In this document: positions 1 to 7,626 of the stretch, in pieces | Layout of the letters: every line of letters starts with the position of its first letter | Numbering within the stretch: position 1 is the stretch's first letter | From: Pseudomonadota bacterium | Lineage (GTDB): Bacteria > Desulfobacterota > JADFVX01 | Reading direction: 5' to 3' | DNA length: 18,821 bases | Assembly (NCBI GenBank): GCA_015222555.1 | Contig: JADFVM010000042.1 | Location: 1 to 18,821, forward strand | Notes under the pieces: model-generated | Database searches by the model: none | What the model saw: the letters and a program-made list of their open reading frames with translations, nothing else | Told to the model about the DNA's origin: nothing | Program-made: the position numbers and the translations under genes

Positions 1-76
1 CCCATGTACTAATTATCTGCCTTTTAGTAAAGAATCCACGCCCAAAGGACGGAGATTTCAAAGATTAAATAACCAA

Positions 77-194
77 CCCCGCAGCAAGCTGACGGAGTAT
101 TTGCTTGTCATTCCGGGCTTGACCCGGAATCCAGGGTTACATAAGGCTGGATTCCCGCTTTCGCGAGAATGACAGGAAGCAGCAAGCTGCGGGG
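77..194. repeat. Nested palindromic repeat (element inserted within a second palindrome)
   Basis: The outer arms are CCCCGCAGC at 77-85 and its complement GCTGCGGGG at 186-194. The inner arms are at 107-135 (beginning GTCATTCCGGG) and 146-173 (ending GAGAATGAC), which pair as an imperfect inverted repeat. Each inner arm also has its own small dyad, for example TTCCGGG/CCCGGAA at 111-128. The 11-mer GCAGCAAGCTG occurs directly repeated at 81-91 and 179-189. Removing one copy plus the intervening 87 bp restores a near-perfect palindrome CCCCGCAGCAAGCTGCGGGG. Repeats with these arm sequences are common in intergenic DNA of many bacteria; the copy number here cannot be judged from one window. Confidence 0.75.
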
Positions 195-220
195 AATTCA
201 ACCCCAAGCGATTAAAATAT

Positions 221-346
221 TGAGGCCTCTACGAAGGTTCCTATTTTTACAGGTCATTGCGAGGAACAACGTGAGGGCGAAGCAATCTGAACTATAATAG
301 AAAAAGATTATTCGCTATACTTACAATGACGCTCTCAGAGGTCTCA
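221..346. repeat. Inverted-repeat element of the GTCATTGCGAGG type
   Basis: The outer arms TGAGGCCTCT (221-230) and AGAGGTCTCA (337-346) pair at 9 of 10 positions. Inside lie GTCATTGCGAGG at 253-264 and ACAATGAC at 323-330, which pair over about 7 bp. The segment 253-288 resembles the widespread intergenic repeat that reads GTCATTGCGAGG... AGCAATCT. It lies between the permease stop and the neighbouring repeat and has no coding potential. It could fold into a long hairpin in the 3' end of the permease transcript. Confidence 0.55.
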
Positions 347-380
347 CATTCCATGTTCATTTCTCTGAATATCTTCCCAT

Positions 381-1664
381 TTAGAGTTCCCCTCTTCCGG
401 GATGCATCGCCTTGAGAGGACTTAACCTTGCAACCTTAAGGGCAGGATAAAGAGCCACCACCATGGAAGCAACAAAAAGTGCGCTCCCCCATGACAATAG
501 CAGGCCAGTGCTCATCCTGGTATAGATGAGAGGAGAAAAACCCACTTCCTCCTGCATCCGGGATACAGCTTCACCGAGACTGAAAGGATGAGCCTCAAGA
601 TAACTTCCTGCCGCCCATGAAAGGGCAATGCCTATCAAGGTACCAATGAGGACAAGAATGGCCGCCTCAAGACTGATCATAAAAAATATTCTGATAGGCT
701 TTAGCCCTAAGGCCATCATGATTCCAAATTCTTTAACCCGTTCAAGCGTTGTTATCAATATGGTGTTGAGAATAACAGCAACAACAACGATGAAAAAGAA
801 CCATAACATAACAAGACCGCCAATATTGTCCAGCGTAATTGTCTGCACCATTTCAGGGAGAAGTTCTTTCCATGAGTGCACTTCCACATCCTCACCGGAC
901 AGCATTTCCTTAATTTGCGCAGCCCTTTCTTCCACCAGACTGAAATCATTAAGATGTATTACCATTTCCGTCACATGACTTGACATTGAATAGAGAAGAT
1001 CGGCATCGTAAATTCCGATCATAACAACAGAACGATCAAATTCCGCCACACCTGTTCTGAATATCCCTGAAACTGTGAATCGGTCCGCACCAAGGGAACC
1101 GTCCGCGCCATTAGCGATGAGAATAATTTCACTGCCTACAGAGGCCTTGAGGTTTTTGGCCATTCGTTCCCCGATGATGATGTCCCCCTCACCTTTGAGG
1201 AGTGCCCCTTCTTTTATTTTAGCGCCCAGAGTTGTCACCTTGAATTCTTTAGCAGGATCCACACCGATAACAGAGGTTCCCGTCGTTCCCTCATCACTGG
1301 CGATTAGCGCTTCAGAATTAATTCTCTCTGTAACGAGTAAAACCTCAGGGACCTGTTCAAGAATGGCATGGATCCCTTCCATTGAGCCCATAAGATACTC
1401 AAGGCTTTGATTTTCCATATAGCCGTTGGCATGCAACTGGATATAACCGGTGTGGGTCCTTACCGCCTTTTCAATGATCTTCTCATAAGTACCCAACTGG
1501 ATAGCCCTTGTAAGGGTAAACAGCATGAGCCCTAAAATAATTGCAAGGAAAGTAAGAATGGAGCGTCTTGGATGCCGCCAGATATTTCGCCAGCCGAGAA
1601 GCAGGTATAGCTTTAATACCTCAAAAAGACCGGGTTGAGCTGCGTCATCTCTAGTTAAGGCCAT
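381..1664 (-). CDS. ABC transporter permease, FtsX/LolC-LolE-like
   Basis: A 427-residue inner-membrane permease of the MacB/FtsX/LolE class. It has a cytoplasmic start, a first membrane segment at about residues 34-53, a large periplasmic domain (about 55-280), then three membrane segments at about 283-304, 326-351 and 386-406. This is the usual one-plus-three topology, and LERVKEFGIMMALG (307-320) is typical of the FtsX domain. The ATG at 1662-1664 overlaps the stop of the LolA-like gene by 10 bp, which suggests translational coupling; GAGG lies about 11 nt upstream. Family members move lipoproteins, lipids or peptides across or out of the membrane with a separate ATPase. None is encoded in the window, so the substrate is unknown. 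The pairing with a LolA-like protein suggests lipoprotein or lipid export (inference). Confidence 0.88.
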   Translation of the reverse strand: MALTRDDAAQPGLFEVLKLYLLLGWRNIWRHPRRSILTFLAIILGLMLFTLTRAIQLGTYEKIIEKAVRTHTGYIQLHANGYMENQSLEYLMGSMEGIHAILEQVPEVLLVTERINSEALIASDEGTTGTSVIGVDPAKEFKVTTLGAKIKEGALLKGEGDIIIGERMAKNLKASVGSEIILIANGADGSLGADRFTVSGIFRTGVAEFDRSVVMIGIYDADLLYSMSSHVTEMVIHLNDFSLVEERAAQIKEMLSGEDVEVHSWKELLPEMVQTITLDNIGGLVMLWFFFIVVVAVILNTILITTLERVKEFGIMMALGLKPIRIFFMISLEAAILVLIGTLIGIALSWAAGSYLEAHPFSLGEAVSRMQEEVGFSPLIYTRMSTGLLLSWGSALFVASMVVALYPALKVARLSPLKAMHPGRGEL

Positions 1665-2419
1665 TTTTTGAGGTTCCTCAATGAGAAGAGTTCGTCTTTT
1701 AAGGGGAGATCAAACTGAATTTGGATGAGATTAATGATCGTCTTTTTTCCCTTTTTATTAAGGGGAACCATTTCCCAGACCGTAGGCAGAAGGCGTCCCC
1801 CCATCACCTTTATATCACTAAAGTTGAGATACCGTACCAGTTCCCCCGATTCACTGAAATATTCCTGCCGCAGGGGGACATAATCCTTTTCTCGCACAAA
1901 AAAATAAAGTTTTCCCCAGACAACAGGCGCTTCAGGTTTGGGAATGGCCTCTATCTTAAAGGCATCCGTACCGTTGAGGTCGACAGTCCCCAAAAGTGTG
2001 TGACTATAATCCTCTACAATACTTGATTCCTTAACGAGATCATCATTGGTAAAATCACTGCCCATCCAGGACGACATCATCATAGACGGGGGGATCTTGA
2101 TGATGCGCTCGACTCGCGGGAGATAATTCCACATCTGATAATCAATCTTTAGAGAGCCAACACCCTCCTCCTTCTTTGGTGCAAGAATTCTTACAAGCGA
2201 TTCTTTTCTGCCACGTTCCCAGCTTTCCATTTTGAGCGTCCTTTTCCATCGGGGATTTATAATGGTCATCTCCATGACGGAATGGGCACTGTCTCCCCTT
2301 AAAAGCTGGTCAACTTTTTTAATGATATCAAGGGCTGAAAGTTCTTTTTGCTGAGCAAGTGCAGGAAGGGGAAAAGAGAGATAAATCAAAAGAAAGATTT
2401 TAATAAAGGCGTTCTTCAT
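1655..2419 (-). CDS. Outer-membrane lipoprotein-sorting protein, LolA-like
   Basis: A 254-residue exported protein. Residues 1-22 form a signal peptide (basic MKNAFIK, hydrophobic core, cleavage after ALA-22). The mature part matches the LolA-like beta-barrel family related to COG2834. Recognisable features are the W-N-Y-L-P-R-V-E-R-I segment near residue 98 and the SSWMGSDFTNDDLV motif near residue 115, both typical of the family subgroup encoded beside MMPL or ABC permeases. It is probably a periplasmic carrier of a lipid or lipoprotein for the overlapping downstream permease (inference from context). The ATG start has an AGGGG ribosome site 4 nt upstream. A 54-nt gap separates it from the nnr stop, so it may be co-transcribed with the housekeeping run or have its own promoter. 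It is not the canonical LolA. Confidence 0.85.
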   Translation of the reverse strand: MKNAFIKIFLLIYLSFPLPALAQQKELSALDIIKKVDQLLRGDSAHSVMEMTIINPRWKRTLKMESWERGRKESLVRILAPKKEEGVGSLKIDYQMWNYLPRVERIIKIPPSMMMSSWMGSDFTNDDLVKESSIVEDYSHTLLGTVDLNGTDAFKIEAIPKPEAPVVWGKLYFFVREKDYVPLRQEYFSESGELVRYLNFSDIKVMGGRLLPTVWEMVPLNKKGKKTIINLIQIQFDLPLKDELFSLRNLKKWP

Positions 2420-2473
2420 GGTCCCCTATTCCTCTTTTTGTTGACAAGAAACTTAACTGGGTATTAAGAAAAA

Positions 2474-4018
2474 TTATGATGTGATTTTGTTGATCACTTC
2501 CGGAATCTTTTCGATAATATCTGTTGCTATCAGACCAGCTTCCCCTTTTTCATTTGCCGCAAGGTCTCCCGCCTGACCATGAAGATAAACACCGGCAAGG
2601 CAGGCTTCCAGTGGGGAGTACCCCTGTCCAAGGAAAGAACCGATCATACCGCTCAACACATCTCCAGTCCCGGCTGTGGCCATCCCCGGATTTCCGATCT
2701 GGTTGATAAAGACTTCTCCATCCGGTGTCCCGACAAGCGTTCTGGCGCCCTTAAGAACGAGATAACAGTTATAATGGGTGGCAAATTTTCTGGCAACCAA
2801 AATCCGGTCTTCCTGGACCTCTTTTGAAGAAATACCCAAAAGTTGAGCCATCTCGCCGGGATGAGGTGTAAGAATAAGAGGGCTCGCAGCTTTTTTGATA
2901 ATGTCCTTCTCATCCGAGAGATGCCACAGGGCATCAGCATCTAAAAGGGCAGGAATCTTCAGTCGACTCATGACCTCCCGGACCATTTTGCCTGTCTCTT
3001 CCCTTCTGGAAAGACCGGGGCCAATAATGATTGAGGCTTTCCTGTCAAGAAGGGCCATCACTCCTTCAATGACGCTGCTGTCAAGAAAAGCCTCATCCTT
3101 GCCGGAAAGAGGTTCAGTCATTACTTCTGTGAGCTTCATTTCAAGGATACTGTTAATTCCAGAGGGAGCAGCAACAGTAACGAGCCCTGCCCCGCTTCTC
3201 ATGGCTGCCCGGGCTGTCATGACGGCAGCGCCACTCTTGCCGGTGGAACCGGCAACAATAAGCAGATGACCATAAGTCCCTTTATGGGTATCCCCCTCTC
3301 TGGGAAGCAGGATGTCGACCATATCCTCTTCCATAATAAGGCTGGTCTTTAAATCATCATTTTCGAGAAGTTCGTAGGGAGCGCCAATATCTGCAAGAAC
3401 AAGCTCTCCAACATAATCAGCGCCCGGGTAAATGATGGAGCCAATCTTGGGAAGACAAAAGGTGACCGTCATGTCGGCTTCAATAGCAGCACCTAAAGGA
3501 CGGCCCGTTGTAGAATCCAGACCGGAGGGGATATCCAGGGAAATAACAGGAAGCTCTGAAAAGTTGACGGCATCAATGATGCCACGATAAAAGTCCTTAA
3601 CCGGTTGGTTCAGACCTGTACCGAAAAGAGCATCAACAATCAAATCAGATTGGTGAATGGCTTTCTCAAGGGAGGCAATATTTTCGACCATTTCATGTAT
3701 CGTTATCCCCATGGCTGAAGCAACATCCATGTTGGTTCTGGCGTCACCACTGACATCTGACTCTTTCCCGGCCAGGCAGATTTCACAATCAAGGCCGCCA
3801 TTAACAAGATGACGGGCAAGGACAAAACCATCGCCACCATTATTCCCTTTACCGGCAACGACGAGGACTTTATTGATATCTTTGTCCGCAATATAATCCT
3901 CTACGGCACATGCCGCGCCCCTGCCGGCATTTTCCATGAGCACTACCCCGGGGATACGGAACTCTTCGATAGTCCTGGAATCTATCTCTCTCATTTCATC
4001 TGCAGTGACAACCTTCAA
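2474..4018 (-). CDS. nnr: Bifunctional NAD(P)H-hydrate epimerase / ADP-dependent NAD(P)H-hydrate dehydratase
   Basis: A 514-residue two-domain metabolite-repair enzyme. The N-terminal YjeF_N-type epimerase (about 1-215) shows NNGGDG at 59-64 and LDIPSGLD at 161-168, with the likely catalytic Asp162. The C-terminal ribokinase-fold dehydratase (about 225-510) shows GPGLSR at 333-338, LDADAL, TPHPGE at 384-389 and the GTGD motif at 450-453. Together they interconvert the R and S forms of damaged, hydrated NAD(P)H and dehydrate the S form at the expense of ADP. The start is TTG at 4016-4018; a GGAGGA site 10 nt upstream lies in the last codons of acpS. The next ATG (codon 9) would cut into the conserved KVVTADEM opening. 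Length and domain order are normal for the fused bacterial form. Only 6 nt separate it from acpS. Confidence 0.96.
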   Translation of the reverse strand: MKVVTADEMREIDSRTIEEFRIPGVVLMENAGRGAACAVEDYIADKDINKVLVVAGKGNNGGDGFVLARHLVNGGLDCEICLAGKESDVSGDARTNMDVASAMGITIHEMVENIASLEKAIHQSDLIVDALFGTGLNQPVKDFYRGIIDAVNFSELPVISLDIPSGLDSTTGRPLGAAIEADMTVTFCLPKIGSIIYPGADYVGELVLADIGAPYELLENDDLKTSLIMEEDMVDILLPREGDTHKGTYGHLLIVAGSTGKSGAAVMTARAAMRSGAGLVTVAAPSGINSILEMKLTEVMTEPLSGKDEAFLDSSVIEGVMALLDRKASIIIGPGLSRREETGKMVREVMSRLKIPALLDADALWHLSDEKDIIKKAASPLILTPHPGEMAQLLGISSKEVQEDRILVARKFATHYNCYLVLKGARTLVGTPDGEVFINQIGNPGMATAGTGDVLSGMIGSFLGQGYSPLEACLAGVYLHGQAGDLAANEKGEAGLIATDIIEKIPEVINKITS

Positions 4019-4024
4019 AGCGCT

Positions 4025-4402
4025 CTAATCCTCCAAAATAACCTGTGCAATAGCATACTGCCTTTCATGACTCATGGAGAGATGTATTTTTTTTACACCC
4101 ATCTCCGTCATAATTTTATGCGCCTGCCCTGAGATACTAAAAAAGGGCCTGTGGCCCTTTTCCCTTTTAACTTCCATGTCATGCCAGCTGATTCCCCTGG
4201 CCAGACCGGTCCCTAATGCCTTTAAAAAGGCTTCTTTCGCCGCAAACCTTGCTGAAATATGGGGATGGATATCTCTTTTACCCTTTAAAGCTGCCAGTTC
4301 CGGTGGAGAAAGAATCCTGCTGGTAAAGTTATCTCCCCACCGCTCATTGGCTTGCCGGATACGCCCTATCTCAACAATATCTATTCCTATACCGACTATC
4401 AC
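4025..4402 (-). CDS. acpS: Holo-[acyl-carrier-protein] synthase
   Basis: A 125-residue AcpS-type phosphopantetheinyl transferase that moves 4'-phosphopantetheine from CoA to apo-ACP, in the cytoplasm. GIGIDIVEI at residues 4-12 contains Asp8, and RFAAKEAFLKALGTG at 52-66 contains Glu57; these are the two Mg-binding acidic residues of the family. The C-terminal LSMSHERQYAIAQVILE strand matches the family end. The start is GTG at 4400-4402, one nucleotide after the pdxJ TGA, with no strong Shine-Dalgarno. Translation is therefore probably coupled to pdxJ. The pdxJ-acpS-nnr order is common in Gram-negative bacteria. Confidence 0.96.
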   Translation of the reverse strand: MIVGIGIDIVEIGRIRQANERWGDNFTSRILSPPELAALKGKRDIHPHISARFAAKEAFLKALGTGLARGISWHDMEVKREKGHRPFFSISGQAHKIMTEMGVKKIHLSMSHERQYAIAQVILED

Positions 4403-4403
4403 A

Positions 4404-5138
4404 TCAAAAGTTTTTCGTCGATCCCGTTTTTATAATCTCTACCATATCTTGAACCGCTCTTTCCATACCGACCATAACAGCCCTCGAAATAATGCTATGC
4501 CCTATGTTATATTCCTCAATCTCTGTGATTTGAAGAAGCCTTTTAATATTCCAGTAATCAAGCCCATGACCGGCATTAATGCCCAGCTTTAATTTTGAGC
4601 CGATCTTGACGGCATTGACTATGTCGTTAAACTCGCGTTCTTCTTCCTTTCTGTTTCTAGCTTCAGCATATCGTCCCGTATGGATCTCTATATAATCAGC
4701 GCCCACTTTATGGGCCGATTTGACCTGATCTATATTTGGATCGATAAAGAGAGATACTGCAATTTCTCCATCCTGCAACAAGCGAATATACTTGTTAAGC
4801 TCATCCTTGGCCAGCTTGACCTCAAGTCCGCCTTCCGTTGTCAACTCCGCTCTTTTTTCCGGTACAAACGTTACCATATCAGGTTTAACTCCCAGAGCAA
4901 TCTTCACCATCTCCTGTGTTGGCGCCATTTCAAGATTGAGTCGAGTTCTAACAGTGTCTCTCAGTAAAGCCAGGTCTCTATCCTGCATATGTCTTCGATC
5001 TTCACGTAAATGCATTGTGATGCCATCGGCACCTGCAAGTTCTGCCATTGAGGCGGCCAGAACCGGTTCCGGTTCGACGGTACCTCTGGCCTGCCTGAGC
5101 GTTGCCACATGATCAATATTAACTCCAAGTTTTGCCAC
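4404..5138 (-). CDS. pdxJ: Pyridoxine 5'-phosphate synthase
   Basis: PdxJ is a cytoplasmic TIM-barrel enzyme that condenses 1-deoxy-D-xylulose 5-phosphate with 3-amino-1-hydroxyacetone phosphate to give pyridoxine 5'-phosphate. Family signatures in order are LGVNIDHVATLRQARG, GADGITMHLREDRRHMQDRD, NLEMAP, VPEKRAELTTEGGL, SLFIDPN, EIHTGRYA, INAGHGLDYWN and EYNIGHSIISRAVMVGM. An ATG exists at 5148-5150, but I prefer the GTG at 5136-5138. A perfect GGAGG ends 5 nt before that GTG, and the product then begins M-A-K-L-G-V-N as in the family; the ATG would place this ribosome site inside the coding sequence. The ATG start would add four residues (248 instead of 244). It lies 1 nt upstream of acpS. 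Confidence 0.95.
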   Translation of the reverse strand: MAKLGVNIDHVATLRQARGTVEPEPVLAASMAELAGADGITMHLREDRRHMQDRDLALLRDTVRTRLNLEMAPTQEMVKIALGVKPDMVTFVPEKRAELTTEGGLEVKLAKDELNKYIRLLQDGEIAVSLFIDPNIDQVKSAHKVGADYIEIHTGRYAEARNRKEEEREFNDIVNAVKIGSKLKLGINAGHGLDYWNIKRLLQITEIEEYNIGHSIISRAVMVGMERAVQDMVEIIKTGSTKNF

Positions 5139-5224
5139 CAACACCTCCATTAAAGGACACCTTATTAAATCCCACTGATAATAACTTCACGCCATTTTTG
5201 GGGTACAGGGGTATTCGCATCCTC

Positions 5225-6583
5225 TTATTCCCCGATCTCTTTTTTGACAAGCTCTGACAATTTCTGGACCATCTCTTCTATAGACAACTTGTCCTGCCCT
5301 TCAATCATAAGCCTCAACACCGGCTCCGTGCCGGAATACCTCACAAGGAGTCTGCCCTTGTCGCCAAGTGATGATTTTATATCTTTAACAGCCACTGAAA
5401 ATCCGGGGATATCATCTGTTTCAATCTTTTTCTTCACCCTCACATTGACCAATGTCTGAGGGAAAGATTTCATAACTTTGGCAAGTTCCGATAAGGATTT
5501 GTTCCTTTCTTTCATTATTTTAAGGACCTGGAGAGCCGCAAGGGTACCATCACCCGTTGTATTATAATCGAGGAAAACAATGTGACCCGATTGTTCTCCA
5601 CCCATGTTGTATCCACCACGTCGCATCTCTTCAACGACATACCTGTCGCCCACATCGGCACGCACAACTTTGCCCCCCGCTTCCTTTAGGGCAACATCAA
5701 GTCCAATGTTGCTCATCACAGTGGCAACAAGCGTTTTTTTCTTCAAGGTATTCTTTTTTATCATATCGATTGCACAGACAGCCATGATCACATCACCGTC
5801 AATCACATTGCCCTGCTCGTCGGCAAAAATGACCCTATCGGCATCACCGTCAAGAGCGATGCCCAGATCAGCCCTCATCTCTTTTACTTTATTGCACATC
5901 ACTTCCGGGTATAAGGAGCCACAGTCTTCATTAATATTTGTACCATCAGGCGAGACCCCAATAGGTATGACTTCAGCACCCAATTCCTCAAGGACCGAGG
6001 TGGCCACTTTATATGCAGCGCCGTTACCACAATCAAGGACAATTCTCAAACCTTCCAGGTTCATGCCCTGGGGAAATGAATTTTTCAGAAAAACGATATA
6101 TCGCCCCCGGGCATCTTCCATACGGAAGGCCCTTCCCACCTCATTGGCTGTAGGCCTTAATTCATTTAAACTCCCCGAAAAGATGAGTTCTTCCATCTTC
6201 ATCTCCAGTTCATCGGGAAGCTTATATCCATCTCTACTAAAAAATTTGATCCCATTGTCCTGATAAGGATTATGAGAGGCAGAAATAACAACACCTGCAT
6301 CGGCCCGCATGCTGGAAGTAATAAAGGAAATGCCCGGCGTGGGAAGGGGGCCAACGAGTAAAACATCTGCTCCCATTGAGCAGATGCCTGTAGCAAGGGC
6401 AGTTTCGATCATATAACCGGAAAGCCGTGTATCCTTACCGATAACAATCCTGTGTCGCCCTTTACCGTTCTTAAATACATAAGCCGCCGCCCGACCCAGC
6501 TTCATTGCCGTTTCAGAAGTCATGGGTTCGATGTTGGCAACACCCCTCACACCGTCAGTACCAAATAGTTTTTTTCTCTTCAA
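5225..6583 (-). CDS. glmM: Phosphoglucosamine mutase
   Basis: A 452-residue alpha-D-phosphohexomutase that converts glucosamine 6-phosphate to glucosamine 1-phosphate, the precursor of UDP-GlcNAc for peptidoglycan and LPS. Motifs: FGTDGVRG at 7-14; SASHNP at 101-106 with the phosphorylated serine probably Ser103; the metal loop DGDADR at 245-250; GEQSGH for sugar specificity; and the C-terminal phosphate loop RYSGTEPVLRLMIEG. Length and domain set are complete. The start is TTG at 6581-6583, with GGGAGG six nucleotides upstream and no nearby ATG; the product opening K-R-K-K-L-F-G-T-D-G fits the family. It follows cdaA-cdaR, as in the Firmicute operon where GlmM binds and restrains CdaA. A 101-nt gap to cdaR could hold an internal promoter; I see no strong one. 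Confidence 0.97.
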   Translation of the reverse strand: MKRKKLFGTDGVRGVANIEPMTSETAMKLGRAAAYVFKNGKGRHRIVIGKDTRLSGYMIETALATGICSMGADVLLVGPLPTPGISFITSSMRADAGVVISASHNPYQDNGIKFFSRDGYKLPDELEMKMEELIFSGSLNELRPTANEVGRAFRMEDARGRYIVFLKNSFPQGMNLEGLRIVLDCGNGAAYKVATSVLEELGAEVIPIGVSPDGTNINEDCGSLYPEVMCNKVKEMRADLGIALDGDADRVIFADEQGNVIDGDVIMAVCAIDMIKKNTLKKKTLVATVMSNIGLDVALKEAGGKVVRADVGDRYVVEEMRRGGYNMGGEQSGHIVFLDYNTTGDGTLAALQVLKIMKERNKSLSELAKVMKSFPQTLVNVRVKKKIETDDIPGFSVAVKDIKSSLGDKGRLLVRYSGTEPVLRLMIEGQDKLSIEEMVQKLSELVKKEIGE

Positions 6584-6684
6584 TGCTTACCTCCCTAACC
6601 CAGATAAACTGGATAATTGCTAAGGTACTAAATTTTCCTCCTGCCGGGTTATGCTTATCATAAGGGGCAGAGGTGTATCTTATA

Positions 6685-7626
6685 TTATTTTTGCTCCAAC
6701 CTTAAGGTCACTTTGTTAGGATTCAGATACAATAGCTTAACTCCATCAGGCATGTCAATTCTGACCTCCCTTTTGCGCTTGCCTGCGGCCAGGCCATCAG
6801 CGTCGATAACGGCTTTAACAGATTTTTCTTTCTTGATTGCGGCAATAAGACTTTTTGGTCCCTCCAGTAAAACATTCACCTTTGAAGGATATACAGAACT
6901 TTTCAGGGTACTGTTAATGGCCTTCACTTCCAGACCTTTAATTTCTAATTTTTCACTGACTTCTTTGACCTTTACGATTACCGACACAGCTTGCTCTCTT
7001 ACCAGCGAGATCTTCCTGCCGATTATATCAAGGGCGACCTCTTTTTTAAGGCTTTCTTTTACGTCCGAGATGTCCATAGTGTTTGTCTTTATTGACCTGA
7101 TTCTTTTTATCTCTCCTTCAGCGCCCATAATTTCAATCGTTTTAGGAATCACTTCAACAGCGTCGACATAGTAATCTTCCGCCGGCTTCCCCTGCACATC
7201 ACTTCTTATTTTTACTTCTTTCTGTACAAGTTTTTCAGCCTTAAGAGTTATGTAAGATGGTTGAATCCTTGTAACTTTTGCACCCCTGGGCAATTTAATG
7301 TGATTGGGATTAACCGGGAAAAAGTTACTCCCCTCTTTCAGCTCAGCCACATTTATTTTCACCGTCATCTCTTTTGGATTGATTTCCATCATAAAACTTT
7401 TTGCCCCCTGTATCTTGACATCCAGAAATTCCGGGATATCGTTCGTAACGATCAGGTTGGCGGGCATATTTTTTAGTTCTACTGGAATAAGATAGGGCCA
7501 TTCCGTATTTCTCTCACCGGAAACAATGAACCACAGGACGATGGCTGTAAGAAGGGATATGGCTTTTAAGAGAATGTTTTCTGTAAAAACCCCCTTTAAC
7601 ATGTTCCTCATATCATTCGGTCGCAA
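6685..7626 (-). CDS. cdaR: YbbR-domain protein, CdaA regulator
   Basis: A 313-residue membrane-anchored protein with one N-terminal membrane segment (about residues 18-36, ending LWFIVSGERN). Three YbbR-like beta repeats follow outside the membrane, at about 45-131, 134-220 and 228-313. Each ends in a strand of the type PSYITLKAEK or PNKVTLRLEQK. In Firmicutes, CdaR binds CdaA and modulates c-di-AMP synthesis. The gene overlaps the end of cdaA by 14 bp if translation starts at TTG (7624-7626), where an AAGGA site sits about 7 nt upstream. An ATG at 7609-7611, just after the cdaA TGA, is the alternative and would shorten it by five residues without affecting the membrane segment. Sequence divergence is normal for YbbR proteins. 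Confidence 0.9.
   Translation of the reverse strand: MRPNDMRNMLKGVFTENILLKAISLLTAIVLWFIVSGERNTEWPYLIPVELKNMPANLIVTNDIPEFLDVKIQGAKSFMMEINPKEMTVKINVAELKEGSNFFPVNPNHIKLPRGAKVTRIQPSYITLKAEKLVQKEVKIRSDVQGKPAEDYYVDAVEVIPKTIEIMGAEGEIKRIRSIKTNTMDISDVKESLKKEVALDIIGRKISLVREQAVSVIVKVKEVSEKLEIKGLEVKAINSTLKSSVYPSKVNVLLEGPKSLIAAIKKEKSVKAVIDADGLAAGKRKREVRIDMPDGVKLLYLNPNKVTLRLEQK

Larger units (their letters stand above)
1..380. other. Gene-free stretch with two inverted-repeat elements
   Basis: No plausible coding sequence is seen on either strand. The stretch lies downstream of the permease gene on the minus strand and holds two palindromic repeat elements, at about 77-194 and 221-346, described separately. 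No classical GC-stem plus T-run terminator stands out after the permease stop at 381, although the 221-346 hairpin could end transcription. The ABC-ATPase gene expected beside the permease is absent from this stretch. Confidence 0.7.

Noticed and set aside
1..380. CRISPR-like or phage attachment structure
   Set aside because: The repeats are inverted and of different families, with no regularly spaced direct repeats, no cas genes, no integrase and no tRNA gene.
5604..6263. A 219-codon plus-strand open frame
   Set aside because: It is antisense to glmM, with serine/isoleucine-rich low-sense translation, no ribosome site and no family resemblance.
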